Shown piece after piece: positions 26,637 to 36,190 of a stretch of 64,000 nucleotides of DNA. The stretch is from NCBI GenBank assembly GCA_016704275.1, contig JADJAK010000003.1, positions 523,501 through 587,500 on the forward strand, written 5' to 3'. The DNA is from Gemmatimonadota bacterium. GTDB lineage: Bacteria > Gemmatimonadota > Gemmatimonadetes > Gemmatimonadales > GWC2-71-9. How positions within the stretch are numbered: the stretch's first letter is position 1; each line of letters opens with the position of its first letter. The notes beneath the pieces were generated by a model. It was not told where the DNA came from. It searched no databases and was given only the letters and a program-made list of their open reading frames with translations. A program made the position numbers and the translations under genes.

Positions 26637-27913
26637 GCGGGCAACGGCTCCATCAGGGCGTCTACAAAGGTCCGCGACAGCCGCACCGGCATCGGCACCG
26701 CCTCGGCAAGGGCGGTGATACTGAGCGAATCAATGAACAGCCCGGCGTCGTTGACCGACTCACCGGGCAGCAGCGCGAGGTCGATCCCCTCAAGCGCCAG
26801 GAGGGCGTCGCGCATCGCGCCGCCCGAAAGCAGGCCGGCGGTGGTGACGCGCCGACCAAAGAGATCATTCTCGACCGCGAGGAGCGTGAACGTCGCGCCC
26901 GTCGCTTCCTCCAGCGGTCCGAGGACCATCGGCATCAGGGGTGCCATCGAGGTCCCGGTCACGACGGCGATCCGCCGCCCCTCCCAGCCACGGAGGTCGT
27001 CGGCGCCTTCGCGGACCTGCTCCTGCAGCCAGCGGACCGAGCCGACGCCATTCTCGACCTGGTCGAAGGAGCCGTAGCTCTCGGCGGGCGGCAGGTCGAG
27101 ATGGGCCCGCAGATAGAGCTCGTCGGCGCCGTAGGCCCACGCCGTCCCGCGTTCGGCACGGGCACGGGCGGAGGCGGCCTCGACCAGGAGCACGGCCTTG
27201 CGGCACTCGGCGTCATCCGGTTCGCGCACCAGGTGGTGCTTCGAGAACTCCGTCAGCCCCACCGGAACCACGGAGACGGACAATACCGACGGTCCGAAGG
27301 CGTAGAGCTCGTCGAGTGTCTGCTTGAGGGCATCGCCGTCGTTGACGCCTGGTGACATCACGATCTGGGTGTGGAACTCGATCCCGTGGTCGGCGAATTC
27401 CTGCATCTGCGGAAGAATTTCCGGCGCCTGCGGATTGCGAAGCACCCAGCGTCGGATGGCCGGATCGGTGGCATGCACCGAGACGTAGAGCGGCGACAAC
27501 CGGTACTCGATGATCCGGGCGGTGTCGTGCGGCTTGAGGTTGGTCAGCGTCGCGAAGTTGCCGTACCGGAACGACAGCCGGTAGTCGTCGTCGCGGATGT
27601 AGAGCACCTCGCGGACGCCGTCCGGGTTCCCTTCGACGAAGCAGAAGTCACAGCGGTTGGCGCAGCGCCGGATGCGTGGCGGCTCGACGGCGACCCCCAT
27701 CGGCTCCTCGACCGGGCGCTCGACGACGACCTCGAACGCCTCGTCGGCCCCGGGCTCCTGGAAGACGAGCGTGAACTCCTCGTCCGCCGTCAGGAACTCC
27801 CAGTCGAGGAAGTCCTCGAGCTCGCGGCCGTTCACCGTATACAGCTCGGTGCCGGGTACGAGTCCGAGTTCCTCGCCGATCGAATCGGGTTGGACACTGG
27901 TCACCTTGATCAC
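26633..27913 (-). CDS. DUF512 radical-SAM-like protein with PDZ-like N-terminus
   Basis: A 426-residue protein: a PDZ-like start (VTSVQPDSIGEELGLVPGTELYTVNGREL), then a radical-SAM-type iron-sulfur motif CANRCDFCFVEG (CxxxCxxC) and the DUF512 region (ERGTAWAYGADELYLRA, GIDLALLPGESVNDAGLFID). These proteins are widespread, often linked to der, and their reaction is not established. It heads the der-plsY-gpsA-merR-surE-pcm-dedA unit, overlapping der by four bases. The 192-base gap upstream, to the tRNA-Gly, should hold the operon promoter; no clear -35/-10 could be picked. Confidence 0.9.
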   Translation of the reverse strand: MIKVTSVQPDSIGEELGLVPGTELYTVNGRELEDFLDWEFLTADEEFTLVFQEPGADEAFEVVVERPVEEPMGVAVEPPRIRRCANRCDFCFVEGNPDGVREVLYIRDDDYRLSFRYGNFATLTNLKPHDTARIIEYRLSPLYVSVHATDPAIRRWVLRNPQAPEILPQMQEFADHGIEFHTQIVMSPGVNDGDALKQTLDELYAFGPSVLSVSVVPVGLTEFSKHHLVREPDDAECRKAVLLVEAASARARAERGTAWAYGADELYLRAHLDLPPAESYGSFDQVENGVGSVRWLQEQVREGADDLRGWEGRRIAVVTGTSMAPLMPMVLGPLEEATGATFTLLAVENDLFGRRVTTAGLLSGGAMRDALLALEGIDLALLPGESVNDAGLFIDSLSITALAEAVPMPVRLSRTFVDALMEPLPA

Positions 27914-28058
27914 GGGAGCCGCCCGAGGGAGTTATTCACCAAGTCAATATGACGCTATGTTGGCCCCCTGACAAGGGTTAAGGGCTCTCACTTCAAGCGA
28001 GTTCGCGGCCAGAACCCTGCCTCGTGGCGGCAGGGACGGGGGCGACCGGTGTGTATAG

Positions 28059-28101
28059 GGGGAAAACGAGCGATCCCGGACCGCCCATGGGCAGTCCGGG
28101 A
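28059..28101 (-). terminator. intrinsic terminator downstream of tRNA-Gly
   Basis: Inverted repeat TCCCGGAC...GTCCGGGA with an inner GCCC/GGGC pair (28074-28101), followed on the minus strand by TCGCTCGTTTTCC, a T-run. It starts four bases after the tRNA-Gly 3' end. Confidence 0.75.
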
Positions 28102-28105
28102 CCTA

Positions 28106-28178
28106 AGCGGGAGACGGGGTTCGAACCCGCGACCCTCAGCTTGGGAAGCTGATGCTCTACCAACTGAGCTACTCCCGC
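28106..28178 (-). tRNA. tRNA-Gly (anticodon CCC)
   Basis: The minus strand folds into a complete 73-nt cloverleaf: acceptor GCGGGAG/CTCCCGC, discriminator T, D stem GCTC/GAGC, anticodon stem TCAGC/GCTGA with loop TTCCCAA (anticodon CCC), and T arm GCGGG-TTCGAAC-CCCGT with one G-T pair. CCA is not encoded. Confidence 0.95.
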
Positions 28179-28238
28179 GAGGCCACCAAGATAGCGCGGC
28201 CGCCGACGCCGATCAACGGCGTCGGCAGCGCGCCGGCC

Positions 28239-29669
28239 TCACTTCGCGGTGTAGCGCCAGCCGTGAATGTTCGCGCCCGTCACCTCGAACTCGATCGGAT
28301 GCGTCGCCCCGGCCTTGAGGGCCGGCACGGCGACTTCCTTGGTCGCGACCACGGTGCCCGTGGCATCGAGGAACTCGAAGGTCAGCGTCTTCGCGACTGC
28401 CGGCAGCGGCTTGCCACCCGGCGTCGTGGCCTCGAGGCCGGTGGCCGTCGCGACCAGCTTGGCGCCGTCCTTCCGAGCCTGGAAGTTGTCGATCGACACG
28501 TTGGTCGGCACGCCGACCAGCTTCTCGACCGTCTCGATCAGCTTGGTCTGGTCGTTGGCGGCGCGATAGCCCTCGCCGAGCAGCTTCATGTTGATCGTGT
28601 TCAACGGCTCCATCGCCAACAGCTTCTGGGCGGTCTCGACCAGCTTCGGCCCGTTCTTCTCGGCCAGGTAGACGTTGGCCAGGTTGAACAACGCGTCGCG
28701 GAAGTAAGGCTCCTTCTCGAGCGCCTTGCCGAAGGCATCAGCCGCTTCCGGGTACTTCTTGTCCTGGAAGAGGTTCACGCCCATCTGCATCAGGTCGTTC
28801 GCCGTCGCCGACCCGTCGGCGAGCGCCGACGTCAGCATCGCGGATTCAATCTTCGACGCTTCCTCGGCCTGCCCGCTGAGGCGAAGCGACGAGGCCATGG
28901 CCTTCTTGACCTGCGCGTCGTTCGGCTCGACGGCGAGGAACTTCCGGAACTGCACGACCGCTTCCGCATGCTTGTCCATCGCTTGGTACATCGAAGCGAG
29001 GTTCACGATCGCGGAGAGCTTGTCCTTGGCGAGCCGCGGATCGTTGCCGCTCTTTTCCACCGCCAGCGCGAAGTAGTGCGCCGCCGAATCCGGCTTGTCC
29101 GTATTGGCGAAGAGAATGCCGGTGTTGTAGAAGCCCTGCGGGTAGTCGCGCGAGATGATGGCCGCCTCGCGGAAGAGCGTGAGCGCCTCCTCGTTCTTCG
29201 AGGCCTTCATCGCTTCGGCTGCCCCAGTCAGCAGCGGCTGCCAGGCGCGCTGGCGGTACCCCTTGATCTCCTCGGCACAATCCGGAGCATTCTCCGTCGC
29301 CTTGGTGAACGCGGTGTCGGCGCCAACAAGATTGCCAAGCAGCAGCTCGGCGCGGCCGAGGTAATACCACCCCGCCCCGCTCTTGGGATTCGCCTTGACC
29401 GCCTCGAGGGCCTGGTCGCGGCCCTTCTTGACGATCCCGATCCGCTTCTCGTCATCCGGGCGGGCTCCACCCTCGGCGCCCTCGACAGAGGTCTTGAGAT
29501 ACATCCCGGCACTGCTGGTCCGGAAGTCACCCTTCAGCGGACAGAGGGGGCTCTGATAGCGGCCGCCGGCGAAGACCCGCATGACGCGCTGGTTGCCCTC
29601 GACCTGCGCCGTCAGCGGAAGAGCCAACAGGGCCACCGCCGCCACACCAACGAATCCGAACGTCCTCAT
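28239..29669 (-). CDS. exported TPR-repeat protein
   Basis: A 476-residue protein with a signal peptide (MRTFGFVGVAAVALLALPLTAQ) and a run of tetratricopeptide-type repeats: SGAGWYYLGRAELLLGNL, PQGFYNTGILFANTDKPDSAAHYFALAVEKSG, IVNLASMYQAMDKHAEAVVQFRKFLAVEP, DLMQMGVNLFQDKKYPEAADAFGKALEKEP, RDALFNLANVYLAEKNG. The C-terminal part (TLTFEFLDATGTVVATKEV) looks like a small beta domain. Probably a periplasmic scaffold; partner unknown. It stands alone, with 190 bases upstream and the tRNA-Gly downstream. Confidence 0.8.
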   Translation of the reverse strand: MRTFGFVGVAAVALLALPLTAQVEGNQRVMRVFAGGRYQSPLCPLKGDFRTSSAGMYLKTSVEGAEGGARPDDEKRIGIVKKGRDQALEAVKANPKSGAGWYYLGRAELLLGNLVGADTAFTKATENAPDCAEEIKGYRQRAWQPLLTGAAEAMKASKNEEALTLFREAAIISRDYPQGFYNTGILFANTDKPDSAAHYFALAVEKSGNDPRLAKDKLSAIVNLASMYQAMDKHAEAVVQFRKFLAVEPNDAQVKKAMASSLRLSGQAEEASKIESAMLTSALADGSATANDLMQMGVNLFQDKKYPEAADAFGKALEKEPYFRDALFNLANVYLAEKNGPKLVETAQKLLAMEPLNTINMKLLGEGYRAANDQTKLIETVEKLVGVPTNVSIDNFQARKDGAKLVATATGLEATTPGGKPLPAVAKTLTFEFLDATGTVVATKEVAVPALKAGATHPIEFEVTGANIHGWRYTAK

Positions 29670-29859
29670 CGCAGTTCCTCGTCTCAATCCGCCGATTCCC
29701 GGAGAAATCGGCATTGGTGATGGAAGGTCACCTGCCTGGCGACCACACTGATTACGCGCTCCGACAACAGCCGGTTGTTGACATGTTCCAGCGTAGGGGA
29801 CGCCCGAGGGAGGGCCGGGGGTACACTCGGCCTCCTCCTCAAGAACCCCTAAATATCAA

Positions 29860-31032
29860 TCATTGGATGGGGCCGAGCAAATCCTCGGGGGTCCGGTAGA
29901 GCCAGCCGGCCCCGGTATTGAAGACCACGACCCGCTCGTCGGCCCCCACCTGCCCCTGATCGCGGAGGGCAACGGCGGCTGCCAGGGCCGCTCCACCCTC
30001 CGGCGACCAGTCCACCCCTTCCTCCCGAGTCCCCCGGGCCGCAAAGTCGGCCATGGTGGCATCGGCGATGGCCGAGACACCGCCCCCGCTCTCGCGCAGG
30101 ATCTTGAGCATCAACTTGTCGCCCAGCGGCCCCGGGACTCGGAGCCCGCTGGCGATGGTCCACGGGTCGGCCCACGGCGTCGCCGTCTCGCTGCCATCCT
30201 CGAAGGCCTTCACCATCGGGGCGCATCCGGTGCTCTGCACCGTATAGAACCGGGGCATCGGGGACGTGACCCAACCGGCCTCGCGCAGCTCGTGGAACGC
30301 CTTCCACATCCCGATCAGCCCCGTCCCACCGCCGGTCGGGTAGAGGATGACCTCCGGCAGCTCCCAGCCGAACTGCAGCGCCAGCTCCAGCCCGAGAGTC
30401 TTCTTCCCTTCGATCCGGTACGGCTCGCGCAGGGTGCTCAGGTCCATCGCGCCGCTTTCGGTCGCGTAGGCCCGGGAGGCCTTGCCGCAGTCGCCGATGT
30501 GCCCGTCGAGCAGCACCAACTCGCCCCCGAATGCCGTGATCTGGGAGAGGATCGTTCGCGGTGTGCTCTTCGGCGCGTAGACGCGGACCTGTGCACCGGC
30601 GCGTGCCGCGTACGCTGCGCTCGCCACCCCGGCGTTGCCGGCGGTCGGGATGGTGAAGCGCGTGGCCCCTGCGGCCACCGCGCGAGTGATCGCGGCGCTG
30701 AGTCCGCGCGCCTTGAAGGCGCCGGTCGGATTGGTGCCCTCGTCCTTGACCCAGAGATTGGTGAAGCCGAGGCTCCGCTCCAGGTGCGGCAGCCGAAGCA
30801 GCGGCGTGTCCCCCTCGCCGAGCGAGATCGGTTCCTCGTTGACGCCGAGCGGCATGAAGGAGCGGTATCGCCACATGCCGTGGCGACGACGCACTTCGGC
30901 GCGCTCGATGGTGCTATGGACGCGGTCGGGATAGCGGACCAGCCAGGGGCGACCGCAGGCGGTGCAGACCGAGGGGAGGCCATCGGGGGCGGCGACCAGC
31001 CCGCAGTCAGAACATTCGAGATGCCAGTCCAT
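29860..31032 (-). CDS. thrC: threonine synthase (PLP-dependent, zinc-ribbon N-terminus)
   Basis: A 390-residue fold-type II PLP enzyme. It begins with an unusual Cys pair arrangement (CSDCGLVAAPDGLPSVCTACG), then GEGDTPLLRLPHL, KDEGTNPTGAFKARGL with the PLP Lys in FKARG, TAGNAGVASAAYAARAG, GEL-type and TGGGTGLIGMWKAF phosphate-loop region, and GAGWLYRTPEDL. The organisation fits threonine synthase (O-phosphohomoserine to threonine). A related lyase such as cysteate or diaminopropionate enzyme cannot be excluded. It starts directly after uvrC with no gap and ends the long minus-strand series; the 190 bases after it show no gene. Confidence 0.82.
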   Translation of the reverse strand: MDWHLECSDCGLVAAPDGLPSVCTACGRPWLVRYPDRVHSTIERAEVRRRHGMWRYRSFMPLGVNEEPISLGEGDTPLLRLPHLERSLGFTNLWVKDEGTNPTGAFKARGLSAAITRAVAAGATRFTIPTAGNAGVASAAYAARAGAQVRVYAPKSTPRTILSQITAFGGELVLLDGHIGDCGKASRAYATESGAMDLSTLREPYRIEGKKTLGLELALQFGWELPEVILYPTGGGTGLIGMWKAFHELREAGWVTSPMPRFYTVQSTGCAPMVKAFEDGSETATPWADPWTIASGLRVPGPLGDKLMLKILRESGGGVSAIADATMADFAARGTREEGVDWSPEGGAALAAAVALRDQGQVGADERVVVFNTGAGWLYRTPEDLLGPIQ

Positions 31033-32839
31033 TCAGCTCCCCTTGAGGGCGTCGAGCAGTTTCTGTGCGCTGGTCGTCGAGAATCCGGGCAGCGCCGCGA
31101 TATCGGCAACGGTCGCCGCCTTGACCCCGGCGAGCGACCCGAAGGTGGTGAGCAAGAGCCGCCGCTTGGTCGCGCCGATGCCCGGGATGTCGAGCAGGGC
31201 CGAGGTGATCGTCCGCTGCGTGCGACGCTTCCGGTTGTAGGTGACCCCGAAGCGATGGGCCTCGTCGCGCGCCCGCTGCAGGAGGCGCAGTGCGGGGTTG
31301 CGTCGCGTCAACCGGATGGGGTCGCTCTGGCCGGGAAGGTAGATCTCCTCGTCCCGCTTGGCGAGCGAGGCGAGCGGCATATGGTCGAGGCCGAGCGCCC
31401 GGAGTGCATCCTGCGCGGCGCCGAGCTGGCCCTTGCCGCCATCGATCACCACCAGGTCGGGCAGGGGCTTCCCTTCCTCGAGGCGGCGCGTGAAGTAGCG
31501 GGTGACCACTTCGTGAATCGCGGCGAAGTCGTCTTGCTGCCCCGGCCCCTGAATCTTGAACTTGCGATACTCGGCCTTGCGCGGACGCCCGGCTTCGAAC
31601 GTCACGAGCGAACCGACCGTGTCCTTGCCCTGGGCCGTCGAGATGTCGACGCAGATGAATGTGCGCGGGACGGTCGTCATCCCGAGTTCTCTCCCCAGCA
31701 GGTAGACCGGATCCTCGACGCGTTCCTCGGTCTCGAAGCTCTCCATCCGGAGGCTCTCGAGGAGGTGCCGCGCATTCTGGTCGGCCAGTTCGCTCCACCG
31801 CGATCCCACGCCGCGCTGTGGCACGGCAATTCGGGCGTCGGGGAGCAACTCCTCGAGGCCCTCGAGCTCAGCCGGCAGAAACGGCAGCAGCAGCCGGCGT
31901 GCCTTCCCGGCCAATGGGACGTACCACTGCACCAGGAGCGCTTCGAGTGCCTCGCCATCGGGCACCTCGTCGACATTCTCCAGGAAGCGATGCTCGCGGC
32001 CGATCACGCGACCATCCCGGATGCGGAGGAGTGCGCCGACGGCATCGTCCCCATCGCGCGCGTAGCCGATGACGTCCGCGTCCCCGGTGCCAACGACATC
32101 CACGGTCGCCGGCGTCTCGACCTGCTCCAACCATTTGAGCGTGTCGCGAAGATCCTTGGCTCGCTCGAAGTCCTCCGCGTTCACTGGCCTCGTGCATCAT
32201 GACCCGGATGCGCGCCTTCAAGTCGACGGTGCGGCCATCGAGGAAGTCGGTGACCTCGGTGATCATCGCGCGATACGACGTCTCACCCTGCCAGCCGACG
32301 CAAGGCGCCTTGCAGCGTCCGATGTGATAGTCGAGGCAGGGCCGTTCGCGGCGATCGACGGGAATGTTGTCGCTACACGAGCGGACCGTGAACATCCGGC
32401 GCACCAGCCCCAGCGTGCGGCGCATGTCGCCGACGTCGGTGTAGGGGCCATAGTACTTCGCCTTGGGAATGTCCCGGCGACGCGTGGCGAGGACCCGCGG
32501 GAATGGTTCGCCGAGCGTGACGGCGATCGACGGATAGCTCTTGTCGTCCTTCATCCGCACGTTGAAGCGCGGCTGGTATTCCTTGATCAGGTTGTTCTCG
32601 AGCAGCAACGACTGCGCCTCGTTGACGACGACGATCGTCTCGACATCGGCGATGCGGCGCTGGAGGAGGCGATGCTTCGGCGAGTCGGGGAAGTCGGTGG
32701 CGAAGTAGGAACGCACCCGCGTCCGCAGCTTCTTGGCCTTGCCGACATAGAGCACCTCCCCCTCGGCGTCGCGCCAGAGGTAGACGCCAGGGCCGTCTGC
32801 GAGCGTGTCCAGCTTCCGTGCGAGGGCCTCGGAGATCAT
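31033..32839 (-). CDS. uvrC: excinuclease ABC subunit C, with an apparent one-base insertion
   Basis: UvrC, the dual-incision nuclease of nucleotide excision repair. From ATG 32839 the first part shows the GIY-YIG domain (DGPGVYLWRDAEGEVLYVGKA), LLLENNLIKEYQPRFN and the Cys-rich loop region. The frame then drifts at 32172-32173: HEASERG continues as DFERAKDLRD (a UVR motif) one base over. Removing one G from the GGAGG run joins both halves without a gap. The C-terminal half has the RNase H-like nuclease (VVIDGGKGQLGAAQDAL, DIPGIGATKRRLLLTTFGS HhH). Start overlaps the murJ stop. Probably a sequencing indel rather than decay. Confidence 0.9.
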
Positions 32840-34404
32840 CGGCGGACGCGACGCACCAGGCGCGAGGTCAGGACCGCCGCTTCGGGGATGTCCATGGTGT
32901 GCGTCGCGGCCAGATAGGTCGCACAGAAGAGCGGCACCACGACGGCGGCCATGGGCAACGGCGCGAGGGCGCCCAGCAGCAGCCGTCCGCCCGTGGCCAC
33001 GAGCCCGGCGAGCAAGGCGGCTCCCCAGAGCTTGGCCAACTCGGTCTGCGGCAGCGAAAAGCGACCGATCCGGCGGCAGAGCCCGCGCCGAAGTATGAGG
33101 AACTCGATGTGTCCCGAGAATCCGGCCGTGGCAGTCAACCCGACGGCGCCCCACTTCGGGTCTATGCCAAGCCATCCCGGCACGAGCAAGGCCGCCACCG
33201 CGCCGAGCACGGTCGCGAGGGCGACGCGAATGAGCGCTGCACGGAGCGGCGTCCGGGTGTCGCGGAGCGAGTAGAAGGCGGAGGCATACAGTCGCGCCAG
33301 TGTCGAGGCGAGCAACCCCGTCGCCGAGCCGGCCAGGACGACCCAGACGTATTGCGAGTCCGCCGCGGTGAACTTGCCACTCTGGTAGATCGCGCCGGCG
33401 AGGACGCCCCCCAGAAAGAGGAAGGCGACGGCCGACGGCGCGATGTAGAAGGCGAGGCGCTGGGTCGCCGCGTCGAGGCGCACCCGCAGTGATCCGGCGA
33501 TCGCATCGGCGTCGCCACGCTCTCGTGACATCTCCGGCAGCTCAGCCGCCGAAATCGACATGCCGAAGAGCGATACCGGGAGCGTATAGAGCACCTGCGC
33601 CGCCGCGAGCACGGCCACGGCACTGGTTCCAAGGAACTGCGCGAGGTAGAGGTCCACGAAGGCCACGAACTGCAGGGCTCCCCGCGAGAGGAGCGCCGGC
33701 AGGAACGTCGCCACCACGATCCCGACGTCGGGGACGCTGACCCAGCTGCGATACCAGATTGCGCCGCCAACCTCCCGCACCATCGGCCACTGGACGGCAA
33801 CCTGCAGGAGCGAACCCGCCACGGAGCCCCAGGCCGCCCAGACGACGACCCGCCCCATCCCCCCGGCGCTGCCTGCCAACAACACCGCGGCAATGATCGC
33901 GAGGTTCCAGACGACCGGCGCGGCATACGAGAGCAGAAACCGGCGGTGCGAATTCAGTACCCCGAGGCACCAGGCAGAAAACACCAGGAGGCCAGCACCC
34001 GGAAAGAGAATCCGGATCAACTGCTCCATGAGGAGGCGCTTCTCGCCGGTCCACTCCGGGGCCAGCAGATTGGCGATGGTGGGCGCGGCCAAGACTCCGC
34101 CCGTCACGATGATCGCCACCACAAGGGAGAGGATGCTGAGCACCGCACCTGCAAGTCGACGCGCCTCTTCCTCGCGGCCCTCGCCCAGCAGGCGCGAGTA
34201 GCTCGGGATGAAGGAGGCAGAAAGCGCCCCTTCGCCAAAGAGATTCTGGAGCAGGTTCGGGACGCGGAAGGCGGCGGCGAAGACGTCGGCCGCGTCGCCG
34301 AGACCGAGGTAGTACGCCAGCACTCGCTGACGAACCAGGCCGGCGATCCGCGAGAGGAGGATCCCCGCACCGACCAGGACCGAGCCGCGGTTCCGCAGCG
34401 TCAC
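32836..34404 (-). CDS. murJ: lipid II flippase MurJ
   Basis: A 522-residue MATE-like polytopic protein that moves lipid II across the inner membrane in peptidoglycan synthesis. Characteristic: GILLSRIAGLVRQRVLAYYLG, DAADVFAAAFRVPNLLQNLFGEGALSASFIPSYSRLL, and later YASAFYSLRDTRTPLRAALIRVAL. Starts with GTG at 34404, overlapping the small membrane protein. Its stop overlaps uvrC as ATGA. Confidence 0.95.
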   Translation of the reverse strand: MTLRNRGSVLVGAGILLSRIAGLVRQRVLAYYLGLGDAADVFAAAFRVPNLLQNLFGEGALSASFIPSYSRLLGEGREEEARRLAGAVLSILSLVVAIIVTGGVLAAPTIANLLAPEWTGEKRLLMEQLIRILFPGAGLLVFSAWCLGVLNSHRRFLLSYAAPVVWNLAIIAAVLLAGSAGGMGRVVVWAAWGSVAGSLLQVAVQWPMVREVGGAIWYRSWVSVPDVGIVVATFLPALLSRGALQFVAFVDLYLAQFLGTSAVAVLAAAQVLYTLPVSLFGMSISAAELPEMSRERGDADAIAGSLRVRLDAATQRLAFYIAPSAVAFLFLGGVLAGAIYQSGKFTAADSQYVWVVLAGSATGLLASTLARLYASAFYSLRDTRTPLRAALIRVALATVLGAVAALLVPGWLGIDPKWGAVGLTATAGFSGHIEFLILRRGLCRRIGRFSLPQTELAKLWGAALLAGLVATGGRLLLGALAPLPMAAVVVPLFCATYLAATHTMDIPEAAVLTSRLVRRVRR

Positions 34405-34694
34405 CGCTCCTCGGGCGGCAGTGCGCGCGGCGGCCGCCCGCCGTCATCCAGCAGGCGCTGGAGAAACTGGTTCTCGTCGCGCAACTCGTCGACGGTGTGC
34501 TGCAGGATCTCGACATCGCCTTCGAGGAGATCGAGGCGCTTGGTCAACTCGCCGATGACCGCATCGCGGCGCGTGCCTGGGGTCGGTTCGCGTTCGAGCC
34601 GCCGACCGAGCGCGCGGCCGATCGGCGAGTCGACGATCAACGCGACAATCGGGATGCAGAGCGCCACGATGAGGACCACCGAGATGATGCTCAT
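34401..34694 (-). CDS. small membrane protein with cytoplasmic coiled coil
   Basis: A 97-residue protein of unknown function with an N-terminal membrane helix (MSIISVVLIVALCIPIVALIVD) followed by a basic segment (GRALGRRLEREPTPGTRRD) and a long amphipathic coiled coil (IGELTKRLDLLEGDVEILQHTVDELRDENQFLQRLL). The layout resembles PspB/LapA-like small envelope proteins, but no family can be assigned. It overlaps bshC and murJ by four bases on each side, so it is translated with both. Confidence 0.75.
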   Translation of the reverse strand: MSIISVVLIVALCIPIVALIVDSPIGRALGRRLEREPTPGTRRDAVIGELTKRLDLLEGDVEILQHTVDELRDENQFLQRLLDDGGRPPRALPPEER

Positions 34695-36190
34695 GCCGAC
34701 CACTCCGCGGCCCACGCATCCGTGGCGGCAACGATCCGGTCCAGCCAACTCCGACCGTAGCGGGCCAGGAACGTCGCCGCGGTCAGGTGCCGTTCCTGCG
34801 GGGTGCCGCCAGGCCGCAATGCGTCGAGCACCCGCCGCAACTGCGCGTGCGCGATGTCATCGCGCTTCCGGAGGTGCCGTTCGAAGAGTCGTTCGAGATC
34901 CTCGGCGACGGCCGTGAGCTTGCGCCCTCGACCGGCAACGGCGCGATCAAGCACCGGATCGAGGAGGTGGCCCTCGGCGCCGAGCACACGCTCCGTCGTT
35001 GCGATCGACTGGCGCAGCGCCTCGAGTTGATCGATCACGGCCGCAGAGAGGTCGCGCCGGAGAATCGATCGTGCCAGCGTGCCGTCATCGGCGAGCACCG
35101 CCTCCGCCGAGACGCCGAGTCGTTCCAGCAGGCGCTGCACCCACGGCTCGACCAGCGTCCCGCCCCAGCGCGGCACCGGCGTCTGCGGCGTGGTGGCGAA
35201 TGGGGCGTAAAGTGCAGCGGCTTGGCGCGTGAGATAGCGGAACTCACCAGGTCCGGCCACGTAGGCGACCGTCGGCAGGATGCGCCGCTCCACCACGGGA
35301 CGCAGCAGCACGTTCGCGGAGAAGCGTTCGGGTGCTGTGGCCAGCAGCGACTCGAGATCCGAGGCCGAGAAGCGATCACCGCTTCGCCTGGCCTGGAAGC
35401 CGTCACCGTCCACCAGAAGACGCTCGCGTCCCGCGACCGTCTCGAGGAAGACCAGGGTGGCGCCCTCACCGGCACGGATGCCGGTCCCGGCATCGGGGAG
35501 CGCCGCGAGGACCGCGTCGAGCGCAGTAGCCTCGCGGAGGGCCTGGGCGAGCACGGGTCGCTGCGCGGCCTTGACGGCCGGATGCGTGGCATCGAGGCAG
35601 GCGACTCCATACGGTCCCAGCAACTGCGCCAGTGCACCGGCATACGCGGCGTGGATCGTCGCCCCGGCGACGTAATGCCGCTCGAGCCATGCCATGGTGG
35701 CGTCTGTGTCGGGCCCCGGCGGCAACGTCCGTGCGAGTCGGTCGAGTCCTTCGGTGATGTTGTCGGGGAGCGGCTCCCGCGACATCGGATGCTGCACCGC
35801 ATCGGCCGCCCGCTCGGGGAGACTCCAGCGGTCGAGTCGTCCGTGGGCATCGAGCCACGCCGCACTGCTGGCCTCGCGATGATCGTGATCGTCGCCGGCG
35901 AGCCAGAAGAGCGCCACCACCGGGCGGCGCCACTGCGCCTCCAGTCGACGCGCCAAGGCCGCGGCCGCCAGCGCCTTGTGGACCGTGTAGATCGGCCCGG
36001 TGAAGAGGCCGGGCTGCTGCCCGGTGGTCACGACCATGGCGCCAGGGGAATGCAGGCGCGCCAGCAGCGCATCGCGCTCCGCGCACGATACGATAGCCGC
36101 ATCCAGCGCCGGGTCCCAGGAGACCGTCGTGGGGACGAGGGCCGGAATCGGGGCGGGTGCGCCGCCGAGCAGTCGCAAGTCGTCGGTCAC
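34691..36190 (-). CDS. bshC: bacillithiol cysteine-adding enzyme BshC
   Basis: A 499-residue BshC, which joins Cys to GlcN-malate to finish bacillithiol, a low-molecular-weight thiol. Key segments: VVTTGQQPGLFTGPIYTVHKALAAAALARRLE, VVALFWLAGDDHDHREAS, PDNITEGLDRLA, VVERRILPTVAYVAGPGEFRYL, then a C-terminal coiled-coil helix. GTG start at 36190. Overlaps rlmH. BshA and BshB are not in the window, so whether the full pathway exists cannot be told here. Confidence 0.92.
   Translation of the reverse strand: MTDDLRLLGGAPAPIPALVPTTVSWDPALDAAIVSCAERDALLARLHSPGAMVVTTGQQPGLFTGPIYTVHKALAAAALARRLEAQWRRPVVALFWLAGDDHDHREASSAAWLDAHGRLDRWSLPERAADAVQHPMSREPLPDNITEGLDRLARTLPPGPDTDATMAWLERHYVAGATIHAAYAGALAQLLGPYGVACLDATHPAVKAAQRPVLAQALREATALDAVLAALPDAGTGIRAGEGATLVFLETVAGRERLLVDGDGFQARRSGDRFSASDLESLLATAPERFSANVLLRPVVERRILPTVAYVAGPGEFRYLTRQAAALYAPFATTPQTPVPRWGGTLVEPWVQRLLERLGVSAEAVLADDGTLARSILRRDLSAAVIDQLEALRQSIATTERVLGAEGHLLDPVLDRAVAGRGRKLTAVAEDLERLFERHLRKRDDIAHAQLRRVLDALRPGGTPQERHLTAATFLARYGRSWLDRIVAATDAWAAEWSA

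Noticed and set aside
27914..28105. Possible promoter or small RNA upstream of the DUF512 gene
   Set aside because: The gap probably holds a promoter, but no -35/-10 pair or conserved RNA structure other than the tRNA terminator could be supported by reading.
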